A DNA stretch of 6,609 nucleotides from Clostridiales bacterium. Its GTDB lineage: Bacteria; Bacillota; Clostridia; Lachnospirales; Lachnospiraceae. The translations under genes were made by a program, and so were the position numbers. The DNA is taken from the NCBI GenBank assembly GCA_019420405.1, contig JAHZHF010000121.1, positions 1-6,609 on the forward strand. Reading direction: 5' to 3'. How positions within the stretch are numbered: position 1 is the stretch's first letter; each line of letters starts with the position of its first letter. Positions 1 to 5,947 of the stretch are shown here, piece by piece. Below the pieces are notes generated by a model. That model did not search any database. It saw nothing but the letters and a program-made list of their open reading frames with translations, and had not been told where the DNA came from.

Positions 1-71
1 AACGGGCGATGCGCAGCCCTAACCAAAATTTCTGTTAAAACCATAAAATCAGTATAAAAGGAGAATTTATC

Positions 72-1046
72 ATGGCTAAAACAAAAACATTTAAAACAAT
101 CTTCCCGGCAGTTTCTGTTCCGCTTAACGATGACTACACAATCAACGAGAAAGAGTTCCGCGCTTACCTTCGCTGGATCAAGAGCTTCTACGGAAAAGGA
201 ATCGAAGGTCTTGTATGTAACGGACACACCGGAGAGATTACAGGTTTAAGCCGCGCAGAGCGCAAACGTGTTGTAGAGATCTGCTCCGAAGAATGCGGAG
301 ATGTTATGACAATCATTTCCGGAATCAACTGTGAGAACACAATCGAGAGCATCGAGATGGCAAAAGAAGCCAAAGAAGCAGGCGCTGACGGAATCCTTCT
401 GATGCCGCCTCATATGTGGCTCCGCTTCGGAATGAACGAGAACGCTCCGTTTGAATATGTAAAAGATGTTGCTGAAGGCGCTGACATTGATATCATCATC
501 CACCTATATCCGGCTACAAGCAAAGCATTCTATCCGGTTGAAACACTGATTAAGATGTGCAAAGAGATCGACCATGTAAAATGCATCAAGATGGGAACAC
601 GTGTTACATCAATCTACGAGCACGACGTAAGACTGCTCCGCGAAGAGTGCCCGGATATCTCCCTCATCACCTGCCACGATGAGACACTGTGCGTAAGCTG
701 GTTCCCGGGTATGGACGGCGCTCTGATCGGTTTCGCAGGCTGTGTACCTGAACTCATCTGCCCGGCATGGGATGTATTCAGAAATCCTGAGAAACACACT
801 CTGAAAGAGGCTCAGGACTGGTCCAACCGGATCTATCATATCTCCCAGGCAATCTATGGCGGCGGCCAGCCTTCCGGTGAGGCGCATGCACGCCTGAAAG
901 AAGCACTTGTACAGCGCGGTGTATTCAAATCCGCACTGATGCGCAAACCGGTTCTTCCGCTGAATCAGGAAGAAAAAGACTGGGTTGCACTTGGAATTGA
1001 ACGCAGCGGGCTTCCGAAAGTTGACATGAGCCAGTACGAAGACTAA
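72..1046 (+). CDS. Dihydrodipicolinate synthase / N-acetylneuraminate lyase superfamily protein (class I aldolase or dehydratase, substrate unknown)
   Basis: This 324-residue protein has the TIM-barrel pattern of the DapA/NanA superfamily, cytoplasmic enzymes that make a Schiff base between a Lys and a 2-oxo acid such as pyruvate. Seen in the sequence: the GxTGE loop at residues 51-55 (GHTGE), the barrel Tyr at Y146 (HLYPATSK) and the Schiff-base Lys at K173 (CIKMGT). By hand alignment the DapA catalytic triad is not conserved: the first Thr is H52, the Tyr of the TPYY motif is H114, and the carboxylate-binding Arg five residues after the Tyr is K151. True lysine-pathway DapA is therefore unlikely; an aldolase, lyase or dehydratase for another 2-oxo acid is more likely. 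The family is usually about 290-300 residues, so this has a slightly long C-terminus. The start is fixed by AAAGGAGAA 10 bases upstream. The next gene is a transporter 85 bases downstream on the same strand. Arg codons are strongly biased to CGC/CGT (12 of 15), suggesting high expression. Family call is firm; substrate unknown. Confidence 0.9.
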   Translation: MAKTKTFKTIFPAVSVPLNDDYTINEKEFRAYLRWIKSFYGKGIEGLVCNGHTGEITGLSRAERKRVVEICSEECGDVMTIISGINCENTIESIEMAKEAKEAGADGILLMPPHMWLRFGMNENAPFEYVKDVAEGADIDIIIHLYPATSKAFYPVETLIKMCKEIDHVKCIKMGTRVTSIYEHDVRLLREECPDISLITCHDETLCVSWFPGMDGALIGFAGCVPELICPAWDVFRNPEKHTLKEAQDWSNRIYHISQAIYGGGQPSGEAHARLKEALVQRGVFKSALMRKPVLPLNQEEKDWVALGIERSGLPKVDMSQYED

Positions 1047-1056
1047 ATGTAATTAG

Positions 1057-1108
1057 GGCTGTGGCTGTCAGAAAAGGAAACAACTATTTCCCTCCGACAT
1101 CCACAGCC
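1057..1108 (+). other. Strong intergenic hairpin between the aldolase-like and NRAMP-like genes (possible attenuator or mRNA-stability element)
   Basis: GGCTGTGGCTGTC (1057-1069) pairs with GACATCCACAGCC (1096-1108) in a 13-bp stem with one mismatch. Inside it, GGAAA (1076-1080) pairs with TTTCC (1087-1091) around a six-base loop. The 3' arm is followed by GGTTTCATATC rather than a T-run, so it is not a classical intrinsic terminator. It begins 11 bases after the stop codon of the upstream gene and ends about 12 bases before the AGGAGG of the next gene. Such a structure could partly terminate transcription, block 3' exonucleases, or mark an RNA-processing site so that the enzyme is made in excess over the transporter. 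The pairing is directly visible; the function is inference. Confidence 0.6.
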
Positions 1109-1131
1109 GGTTTCATATCAGGAGGTATGAC

Positions 1132-2409
1132 ATGGGTAAAGTAATGATAGACGGAAAGGAAGTGAAAAAGCTTTCTTTCCTTGATATAATCAAGAGGGTA
1201 GGCCCCGGAATCATACTGACAGGAGTTGTCATCGGGCCGGGTAACATCACGACGTCAGCCATGCTGGGAGCAGATTACGGTTACCGGATGATCTGGCTGA
1301 TCATCCCCATCGCATTTATGGGGATCACCTTTATGCTCACTACATACAGAATCGGAATGCTTTCCGGAATGCCGATTATCCATGCGATCCGGCATTATTA
1401 TGGAAAAATCGCGGCTGCTTTTATCGGAGTCGCCACATTTCTCGCCTGCTTCTTTTTTACACTGGGAAACATCACCGGAACCGGAGCCGGAATGACATTG
1501 ATCTTCGGTATCAACTGGAAACTGGGTGCACTGATTATGCTTGTAATCCTCGCCTACTGCTATTTTTCAAAAGGAGTATACTCTAAAGTGGAAAAAGGGA
1601 TTCTCCTCTGTATTCTTGCCATGATTCTTGCGTTTTACGCAACCTTAATATCAGCAGGCGGCCCTGACTGGGGCGAGATGGGATATGGTCTCACTCACTG
1701 GGGATTCGCAGCAGGCAGTTTCGCCACAGCTCTGGGATATATCAGCACGAACGCTGCTGTTACATCTGGAATTTACGGCACATACCTGGGCGCAGAAAAG
1801 AAATGGAAGAAAGAAGACCTCTTCAACGGAGCCATGCTGGCAGATGCAATTGCACATGTGATCAGTGTAATCCTTATCTCCGGCGCGGTTGTTCTTGTAG
1901 GCGCAATCGTCCTGTTCCCGCAGGGGATTTCCATCACAGCTCCGCAGCAACTGGCCGATCTGCTCGTTCCGTTTATGGGAAATGCAGCCAAATACATGAT
2001 GGGAATCGCTCTGGTCGGAGCCGGTTTCTCTTCCTTGCTCGGCAATACACAGAGGGGTATGGTTCTTCTCAATGCAGGATTCGATAAAGAAGTCAGTCTG
2101 GAATCAAAATCAATCCAGTGGGGATGTATGATCTGTATCGCCATTGCCTGTGTAATCTGTTTTGCATACGGCGGTTCACCGACACAGCTCATTTACATAG
2201 CGAATGTCGCAACTGCTATCGCAACCCCTGTAGCCGGCTTCTTTATCACTCGGATGATCTTCAGGAAGGATATTTTTGAAGGATATCCGACTCCTAACGT
2301 GCTCAAAATCTGTATGCTTATCAGCTATATTTTCGTGCTGGTTATGACATTTTTTGCACTGAAAAATTCCGTTCCCGCACTGATTAATTCTATCGTAAAT
2401 CTGTTCTGA
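1132..2409 (+). CDS. NRAMP-family-like membrane transporter lacking the canonical metal-binding residues
   Basis: This 425-residue integral membrane protein has about 11 hydrophobic segments and the LeuT-fold layout of NRAMP/MntH proteins. Family landmarks are the VGPGIILTGVVIGPGN stretch in helix 1 (residues 23-38), YSKVEK before a helix at 150-155 (compare RKLEK in NRAMPs), and AGFSSLLGNTQRG at 297-309. Classical NRAMPs bind Mn2+/Fe2+ through DPGN in helix 1 and an A-x-x-M-P-H segment in helix 6. Here helix 1 reads GPGN (35-38), so the Asp is missing, and helix 6 reads NAAVTSGIYG (207-216), with no Met, Pro or His. Soft-metal transport is therefore unlikely; a hard cation such as Mg2+ or, given the aldolase partner, an organic solute is more likely. 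AGGAGG seven bases upstream fixes the start. It shares a strand with the aldolase-like gene and is probably co-transcribed through or past the hairpin. A terminator follows 20 bases after the stop. Unlike its neighbour, none of its seven Arg codons is CGC or CGT. Confidence 0.8.
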   Translation: MGKVMIDGKEVKKLSFLDIIKRVGPGIILTGVVIGPGNITTSAMLGADYGYRMIWLIIPIAFMGITFMLTTYRIGMLSGMPIIHAIRHYYGKIAAAFIGVATFLACFFFTLGNITGTGAGMTLIFGINWKLGALIMLVILAYCYFSKGVYSKVEKGILLCILAMILAFYATLISAGGPDWGEMGYGLTHWGFAAGSFATALGYISTNAAVTSGIYGTYLGAEKKWKKEDLFNGAMLADAIAHVISVILISGAVVLVGAIVLFPQGISITAPQQLADLLVPFMGNAAKYMMGIALVGAGFSSLLGNTQRGMVLLNAGFDKEVSLESKSIQWGCMICIAIACVICFAYGGSPTQLIYIANVATAIATPVAGFFITRMIFRKDIFEGYPTPNVLKICMLISYIFVLVMTFFALKNSVPALINSIVNLF

Positions 2410-2424
2410 TCATACTACGGCATT

Positions 2425-2452
2425 AAAAAGGGAGCTTCATCAGCTCCCTTTT
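2425..2452. terminator. Bidirectional intrinsic terminator between convergent genes
   Basis: GGGAGCT (2430-2436) and AGCTCCC (2442-2448) form a perfect 7-bp stem around a TCATC loop. An A5 tract lies on the left (2425-2429) and a T4 tract on the right (2449-2452). The stem can extend by four A-T pairs. Because A and T tracts flank it symmetrically, it can stop transcription both from the NRAMP-like gene (plus strand, stop at 2409) and from the TRAP operon (minus strand, last gene ends at 2477). Confidence 0.9.
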
Positions 2453-2476
2453 CTGATATCATCTCATATCGCTGCT

Positions 2477-3778
2477 TTATATCAGTCCCGCCATCTGCGG
2501 CAGCCACAGGCTGACAGCCGGAACATAAGTAACGAGCAGAAGTCCGATCAGGATCGCAATGTAATACCTGAGCATATATGGCATTACTTTTGCAAGGCTG
2601 GTATGCCCCACTTTAATGGCAACAAACAGGGTATTACCCACAGGCGGCGTGATATTTCCGATACACAGGTTGTAGACGAGGATCAGTCCGAACTGTACCG
2701 GGTCCATTCCGAAGGTCTGTACGACCGGGAGGAACAGCGGGGTAAAGATCAGGATCGCCGGCGTTACGTCCATAAATGTTCCCGCGATCAGCAGGATCAC
2801 GTTCATGATCAAAAGGATGATGATCGGATTCTGCGTCAGTCCGAGGAGAGCCTCGGAGATTGCCTGCGGGATCTGAGTAAAGGACATCACCCATCCGAGG
2901 ATGTTGGATACGCCGATCAGGAATACGACCATGCCGCTCATCTTCGCGCTCTCAACCACGATTCCCCAGAATGATTTCCACGTAATATTCCGATAGCAGA
3001 TGCCGAGGATCAGCGCGTATACAACCGCGATTGCCGAACCTTCCGTCGCAGTAAACACACCGATAATGATTCCGCCGATTACGACGACGATCAGGGACAG
3101 CGCCGGGATTGCCCGAAGCGTACATACACCCAGGTTCTTCCAGTCGAACTTGCCCGGAAGACCTTTGTATCCCTTCTTCTTCGCCACCAGCACTGCAACA
3201 ACCATACAGCAGACCGCCCAGATAATTCCGGGCACATATCCTGCCATGAACAGAGCCGCTACAGACGTACCGCCTGCTGCCAGTGAGTAAGTAATCAGGG
3301 CATTGGACGGCGGGATCAGAAGTCCTGACGGTGCGGAAGCTCCGTTGGTCGCCGCGCAGAGCGCCTTGTCATATCCCTGCTCCTCTTCTCCTTTTTCCAC
3401 CATGCTTCCGACTGCCGCTGCCGCTGCGGAAGCAGAACCGGAAATTGCGCCAAAAAGAGCGTTCGCTCCGATATTCGTCACCAGAAGCGCTCCCGGCATC
3501 TTCCCCAGAATAGCCATAACGAAATCTACAAGTCTTTTCGCGATTCCGCCCTGGTTCATCAGATTTCCGGCCAGGATGAAAAACGGGATCGCCGTCAGAC
3601 TGAACTTACTCATTCCCACGAAGATACGCTGGGCACCTGTGACAACTGAGATATCCAGCGACACCGTCTGCAGGATACACACAAGCGAGGAAATACCGAT
3701 AGCATAAGAGATCGGCACCCCGATAATCAATAACACTGCAAGAATCACGATAATGATCAACAATGACTGGATTGCCAT
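2477..3778 (-). CDS. dctM: TRAP transporter large permease subunit (DctM family)
   Basis: This 433-residue protein is a full-length DctM-type subunit, the membrane channel component of a tripartite ATP-independent periplasmic (TRAP) transporter. It moves an organic acid delivered by the binding protein, driven by an ion gradient (Na+ in studied members). Characteristic features in order: TAIPFFILAGNLM (62-74), the small-residue run SGSASAAAAAVGSM (113-126), APSGLLIPPSN (149-159), FTATEGSA (242-249), GTFMDVTPAILIFTPLFLPV (333-352) and GNITPPVGNTLF (374-385). About a dozen hydrophobic segments fill the rest. The start codon lies three bases after the dctQ stop, and its GGAGGAGGG ribosome binding site is inside the end of dctQ, so the two permease genes are translationally coupled. 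It is the last gene of the operon and ends 25 bases from a bidirectional terminator. The family assignment is secure. The substrate is not readable from this subunit: C4-dicarboxylates, sugar acids and other 2-oxo acids are all known for the family. Confidence 0.97.
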   Translation of the reverse strand: MAIQSLLIIIVILAVLLIIGVPISYAIGISSLVCILQTVSLDISVVTGAQRIFVGMSKFSLTAIPFFILAGNLMNQGGIAKRLVDFVMAILGKMPGALLVTNIGANALFGAISGSASAAAAAVGSMVEKGEEEQGYDKALCAATNGASAPSGLLIPPSNALITYSLAAGGTSVAALFMAGYVPGIIWAVCCMVVAVLVAKKKGYKGLPGKFDWKNLGVCTLRAIPALSLIVVVIGGIIIGVFTATEGSAIAVVYALILGICYRNITWKSFWGIVVESAKMSGMVVFLIGVSNILGWVMSFTQIPQAISEALLGLTQNPIIILLIMNVILLIAGTFMDVTPAILIFTPLFLPVVQTFGMDPVQFGLILVYNLCIGNITPPVGNTLFVAIKVGHTSLAKVMPYMLRYYIAILIGLLLVTYVPAVSLWLPQMAGLI

Positions 3779-3781
3779 AAC

Positions 3782-4273
3782 CTATCCCTCCTCCTTGTTC
3801 AGTACTGTATTTCCTTTGCTGATATCAATGATATTCAGCACGGTGTAGATCATGTTGATCACGCCGCAAATCGGAAGCACGATATAAAATACGCCCACTG
3901 CAACGCCCAGAGCGGATGTCATCTGCCCCATCGCAAGCTTTGTGATAGAAATGCCGCCATATACGAGAATAACGGCCGAAAACGCAAATGCGATCAGCTC
4001 GCCGACAATCCCGAAGAATTTCTGCATCTTCTCCCCCATCCGCTCTACAATAATCGGTATATTCATATGCCCGCGTTCACTTGTGACAAGGGACGCGCCA
4101 AAAAGACTCGCCCACGCGAACAGGTAGGATACCAGCTCTTCCGACCAGGACGACGGATTCTGCAGGATATACCTTGTAAATACCTGCCAGCATGTGAGAA
4201 CCACCATCGCGAGAAGACTGACGCCTGCCAGCACGTTTAAGATTTTATTCAGAACATTTCTCAGTGTTTTCAT
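3782..4273 (-). CDS. dctQ: TRAP transporter small permease subunit (DctQ family)
   Basis: This 163-residue protein is the four-helix DctQ subunit that pairs with DctM in the membrane. The family signature runs through residues 29-61: WQVFTRYILQNPSSWSEE is followed by LVSYLFAWASLFGAS, and then SERGHMNIPIIVERM at 65-79. Hydrophobic segments are visible near residues 12-35, 46-63, 85-112 and 122-150. Its length matches the family. AAAGGAGGG overlaps the stop of the upstream binding-protein gene and lies at a good distance from the ATG; the gap between the two genes is 15 bases. Downstream, the gene ends three bases before the dctM start, giving the classical order P-Q-M with separate Q and M genes. 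The assignment is secure. The role in transport (scaffold for DctM and docking of the binding protein) is known from the family. Confidence 0.95.
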   Translation of the reverse strand: MKTLRNVLNKILNVLAGVSLLAMVVLTCWQVFTRYILQNPSSWSEELVSYLFAWASLFGASLVTSERGHMNIPIIVERMGEKMQKFFGIVGELIAFAFSAVILVYGGISITKLAMGQMTSALGVAVGVFYIVLPICGVINMIYTVLNIIDISKGNTVLNKEEG

Positions 4274-4288
4274 TTCCCGCTCCCTCCT

Positions 4289-5284
4289 TTATGATTCTTC
4301 GGCCGGATATTCTTCATTGTAAGCCTGAATCGCCTCATAGACCGGTACAAGATCCGGATACTGCTCCAGCATGCTGTCATGCATCGGCAGGCAGGCTTCC
4401 CTAAACGGCTCCGTGTCCGGATAAATAAATGTCACTCCCTGCTCATTTTCCGCACGGTCTTTTGCTTTCGCCACAGCGTCAACCCACTCGTCTCTCTGCA
4501 CCTGGTTTACAAGCTCAAATCCCTCGTCAAAGATCGCGCGCTCTTCATCGCTCAAAGTCTCGAGAAACGCATTGCTGCCGATCAGGATATCGGGAATCAT
4601 CTGATGCATGTCATAAGAATAATACTTGCACACATCACCATGACCGTTGTCCGTCAGCGCCATCTCATTGTTCTCCGCACCGTCAATGATGTTAGACTGA
4701 AGCGACGTATACACTTCTCCAAATCCCATCGGCGTGGCAGAACCGCCCAGGCGATCCATCATCTCAATGTTTGTCGGAGACTGCTGCACACGAATCTTCA
4801 GGCCCTTCAGATCATCCGGCGTCTCAATCGGAGTATCCAGCGTATAGAAATTTCGTGTGCCCGCATCCAGCCAGGTGACGGCCTCAAATCCCGCCTGCCG
4901 TGTAGACTCAAAGATCGGTCCCGTAATCTCCTCGTCATCCATTGAAGCGTGATAAGCTTCACTGGATGCAAACAGATATGGCAGGTTAAACAGCGTATAG
5001 TTGTCACTGAATGTCTCCAGCAGTGAGTTCGAAGCGACACAGAAATCAATGGCTCCGGTCTGTGTCAGCTGAACCATCTCGTTCTGCGATCCCAGCAGTT
5101 CGCTCGGGAACACCTCTACATCATATTTGTCTCCCAGCTCTTCTTCTATGAAGTCTGCAAAAGCCAGCAGAGCAATATGAGTAGGATGGTTCGTGGACTG
5201 GTTATGTCCGATGCGGATGATTTTCTTCCCATTCTCTGATGAGGCGCCGCAGCCGCTTAGCGTGCCGAGTATCATTGTCAGCAC
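4289..5284 (-). CDS. dctP: TRAP transporter substrate-binding lipoprotein (DctP family), 5' end apparently disrupted
   Basis: This extracytoplasmic solute-binding protein captures the substrate and delivers it to DctQM. Counted from the GTG at 5284 it has 331 residues. A lipobox LSGC puts the lipidated Cys at residue 12, followed by a mature domain beginning GASSENGKKIIRIGHNQS. DctP landmarks: the conserved Arg in GLKIRVQQSP (R165), which binds the ligand carboxylate in known members, AGTRNFY (141-147, R144), and VYTSLQSNIIDGAENN (191-206). The start is doubtful. The GTG directly follows two in-frame stops (5291-5293 and 5285-5287), has no convincing ribosome binding site, and leaves a signal peptide with no positive n-region. 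An in-frame ATG at 5317 would give MYKVFRK before the stops, and the out-of-frame ATG at 5297 would give MLRL joined to VLTMILGTLSGC if one A were removed. A frameshifted or decayed signal-peptide region, or a sequence error, is likely. The mature domain is intact. dctQ follows after 15 bases. Substrate probably an organic acid. Confidence 0.85.
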   Translation of the reverse strand: MLTMILGTLSGCGASSENGKKIIRIGHNQSTNHPTHIALLAFADFIEEELGDKYDVEVFPSELLGSQNEMVQLTQTGAIDFCVASNSLLETFSDNYTLFNLPYLFASSEAYHASMDDEEITGPIFESTRQAGFEAVTWLDAGTRNFYTLDTPIETPDDLKGLKIRVQQSPTNIEMMDRLGGSATPMGFGEVYTSLQSNIIDGAENNEMALTDNGHGDVCKYYSYDMHQMIPDILIGSNAFLETLSDEERAIFDEGFELVNQVQRDEWVDAVAKAKDRAENEQGVTFIYPDTEPFREACLPMHDSMLEQYPDLVPVYEAIQAYNEEYPAEES

Positions 5285-5339
5285 TTAATCTTAGCATTTT
5301 CTGAACACTTTGTACATAAAAAATCGAATCAGATATGTT

Positions 5340-5345
5340 ATTATA
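5340..5345 (-). promoter_or_regulatory. Candidate -10 element (TATAAT) upstream of the TRAP operon
   Basis: On the minus strand a perfect TATAAT lies in a very AT-rich stretch between the upstream terminator and dctP. No good TTGACA-like hexamer sits 16-18 bases before it, since that position falls in the terminator stem. The call therefore rests on the -10 box and the location only. About 55 bases of leader would separate it from the GTG at 5284. Confidence 0.4.
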
Positions 5346-5357
5346 TTAATTTATACC

Positions 5358-5400
5358 AAAAATGGGCTGTCCTTGTCGAAGACGGGACAGCCCTGTTTTT
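5358..5400. terminator. Intrinsic terminator after the cytidylate-kinase-like gene (structure works on both strands)
   Basis: GGGCTGTCC (5364-5372) and GGACAGCCC (5385-5393) form a perfect 9-bp GC-rich stem. An inner GTC/GAC stem closes a GAA loop (5375-5383). On the minus strand the stem is followed by ATTTTT, and on the plus strand by TGTTTTT. It lies 14 bases beyond the stop of the kinase-like gene (5408) and just before the TRAP operon, so its main job is to end the minus-strand MATE/kinase-like unit. Confidence 0.9.
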
Positions 5401-5407
5401 ATTCCAT

Positions 5408-5905
5408 TTACTCTCTGAACAATTTTGCAACTGCCGGGACGATTTCTTTGATCACCGTCCGGGATGTATTAATACTCATCTTCTCATCCGCCGGAGCTTT
5501 TGTACGGCAGCGTTTCATCTTGCTTTCCATATCCGCGTACACAAACACGCGGAAAGGCGCATATCCCCGCAGAATATAATCTCCGCAGCGCCCAACGATC
5601 ACACAGTCCGACTTCTCCGCCATCTCCATAATGATTCTGGACTGCTCCCGGTAAACAGTCATACTCTGGTCAAATACCGGAGTCGGAGCCGGATAGAAAC
5701 TCCTGCCGATATGGATCGGGAAGGAGAATGACGGCTGATGCTCCACTACCGACTGAACATACTGTTCCGACAATTCAGTGCGCCTGGCGATTTCGCTTAC
5801 AATCTCCTGATCATAATAGGCAAAACCAAGTTTCTCCGCAAGCCTTCTTCCCAGTTCTCTCCCTCCGCTTCCGAACTCGCGTCCGATCGTAATAATTCTG
5901 TTCAT
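5408..5905 (-). CDS. Cytidylate-kinase-like family P-loop protein with an internal deletion of the LID region
   Basis: This protein belongs to the cytidylate-kinase-like family (Cytidylate_kin2), whose in vivo substrate is generally undefined. Two ATGs are possible; GGGAGG sits one base before the ATG at 5911 but seven before the ATG at 5905, so the latter is chosen, giving 165 residues. Visible parts: a P-loop ITIGREFGSGGRELG near the N-terminus, the strand YYDQEI, the conserved block KSDCVIVGRCGDYILRGY, and RVFVYADMESKMKRC. The family normally runs about 200 residues. After APADEKMS it normally has a stretch of roughly 36 residues with an ID-x-x-R-x-x-YY pattern, a TG-x-x-WGD pattern and YDLC, then INTS. 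Here KMS joins INTSRTVIKEIVP directly and in frame. The LID-type arginines are thus lost while the C-terminal helix is kept, so phosphoryl transfer is probably impaired. It lies 42 bases after the MATE gene, probably in the same transcript, and a terminator follows. The expected missing segment comes from family memory, not from a search. Confidence 0.8.
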   Translation of the reverse strand: MNRIITIGREFGSGGRELGRRLAEKLGFAYYDQEIVSEIARRTELSEQYVQSVVEHQPSFSFPIHIGRSFYPAPTPVFDQSMTVYREQSRIIMEMAEKSDCVIVGRCGDYILRGYAPFRVFVYADMESKMKRCRTKAPADEKMSINTSRTVIKEIVPAVAKLFRE

Positions 5906-5910
5906 ATTCA

Positions 5911-5920
5911 TACCTCCCAG
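5911..5920 (-). promoter_or_regulatory. Ribosome binding site that decides the start of the kinase-like gene
   Basis: The minus strand reads CTGGGAGGTATGAATATG. The GGGAGG core is only one base from the first ATG (5911) but seven bases from the second (5905). Normal Shine-Dalgarno spacing favours the second ATG, which also gives the usual family N-terminus MNRIITIGREFGSGG. Confidence 0.75.
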
Positions 5921-5947
5921 TATAATTATATTTTTTTCCTAAAAATC

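Noticed and set aside
1..71. Possible end of an upstream gene or a promoter before the aldolase-like gene
   Set aside because: One frame reads TGDAQP then a stop at 20-22, which could be a C-terminus, but six residues cannot support a call. TATAAA at 53-58 is too close to the ribosome binding site to be a -10 box for this gene.
1773..2192. 139-residue open frame on the minus strand opposite the NRAMP-like gene
   Set aside because: No ribosome binding site or family motif, and wholly within a recognisable membrane protein gene.
3409..3432. GC-rich short repeat of GCTGCC/GCTGCG type
   Set aside because: It encodes the Ala-rich SASAAAAAVG segment that is normal for DctM proteins, so it is codon repetition and not a DNA repeat element.
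3000..3707. Open frames on the plus strand opposite dctM
   Set aside because: Ala/Pro/Arg-rich translations typical of the antisense of a hydrophobic protein; no motif or supporting start signal.
4379..4945. 188-residue open frame on the plus strand opposite dctP
   Set aside because: Basic, low-information protein without motifs. The opposite strand encodes a clear DctP domain, so this is a coding shadow.
5925..5930. TATAAT on the minus strand just before the kinase-like gene
   Set aside because: It lies only a few bases from the ribosome binding site, so a transcript from it would start in or after that site, and no -35 element is visible. AT-rich spacer is the simpler reading.
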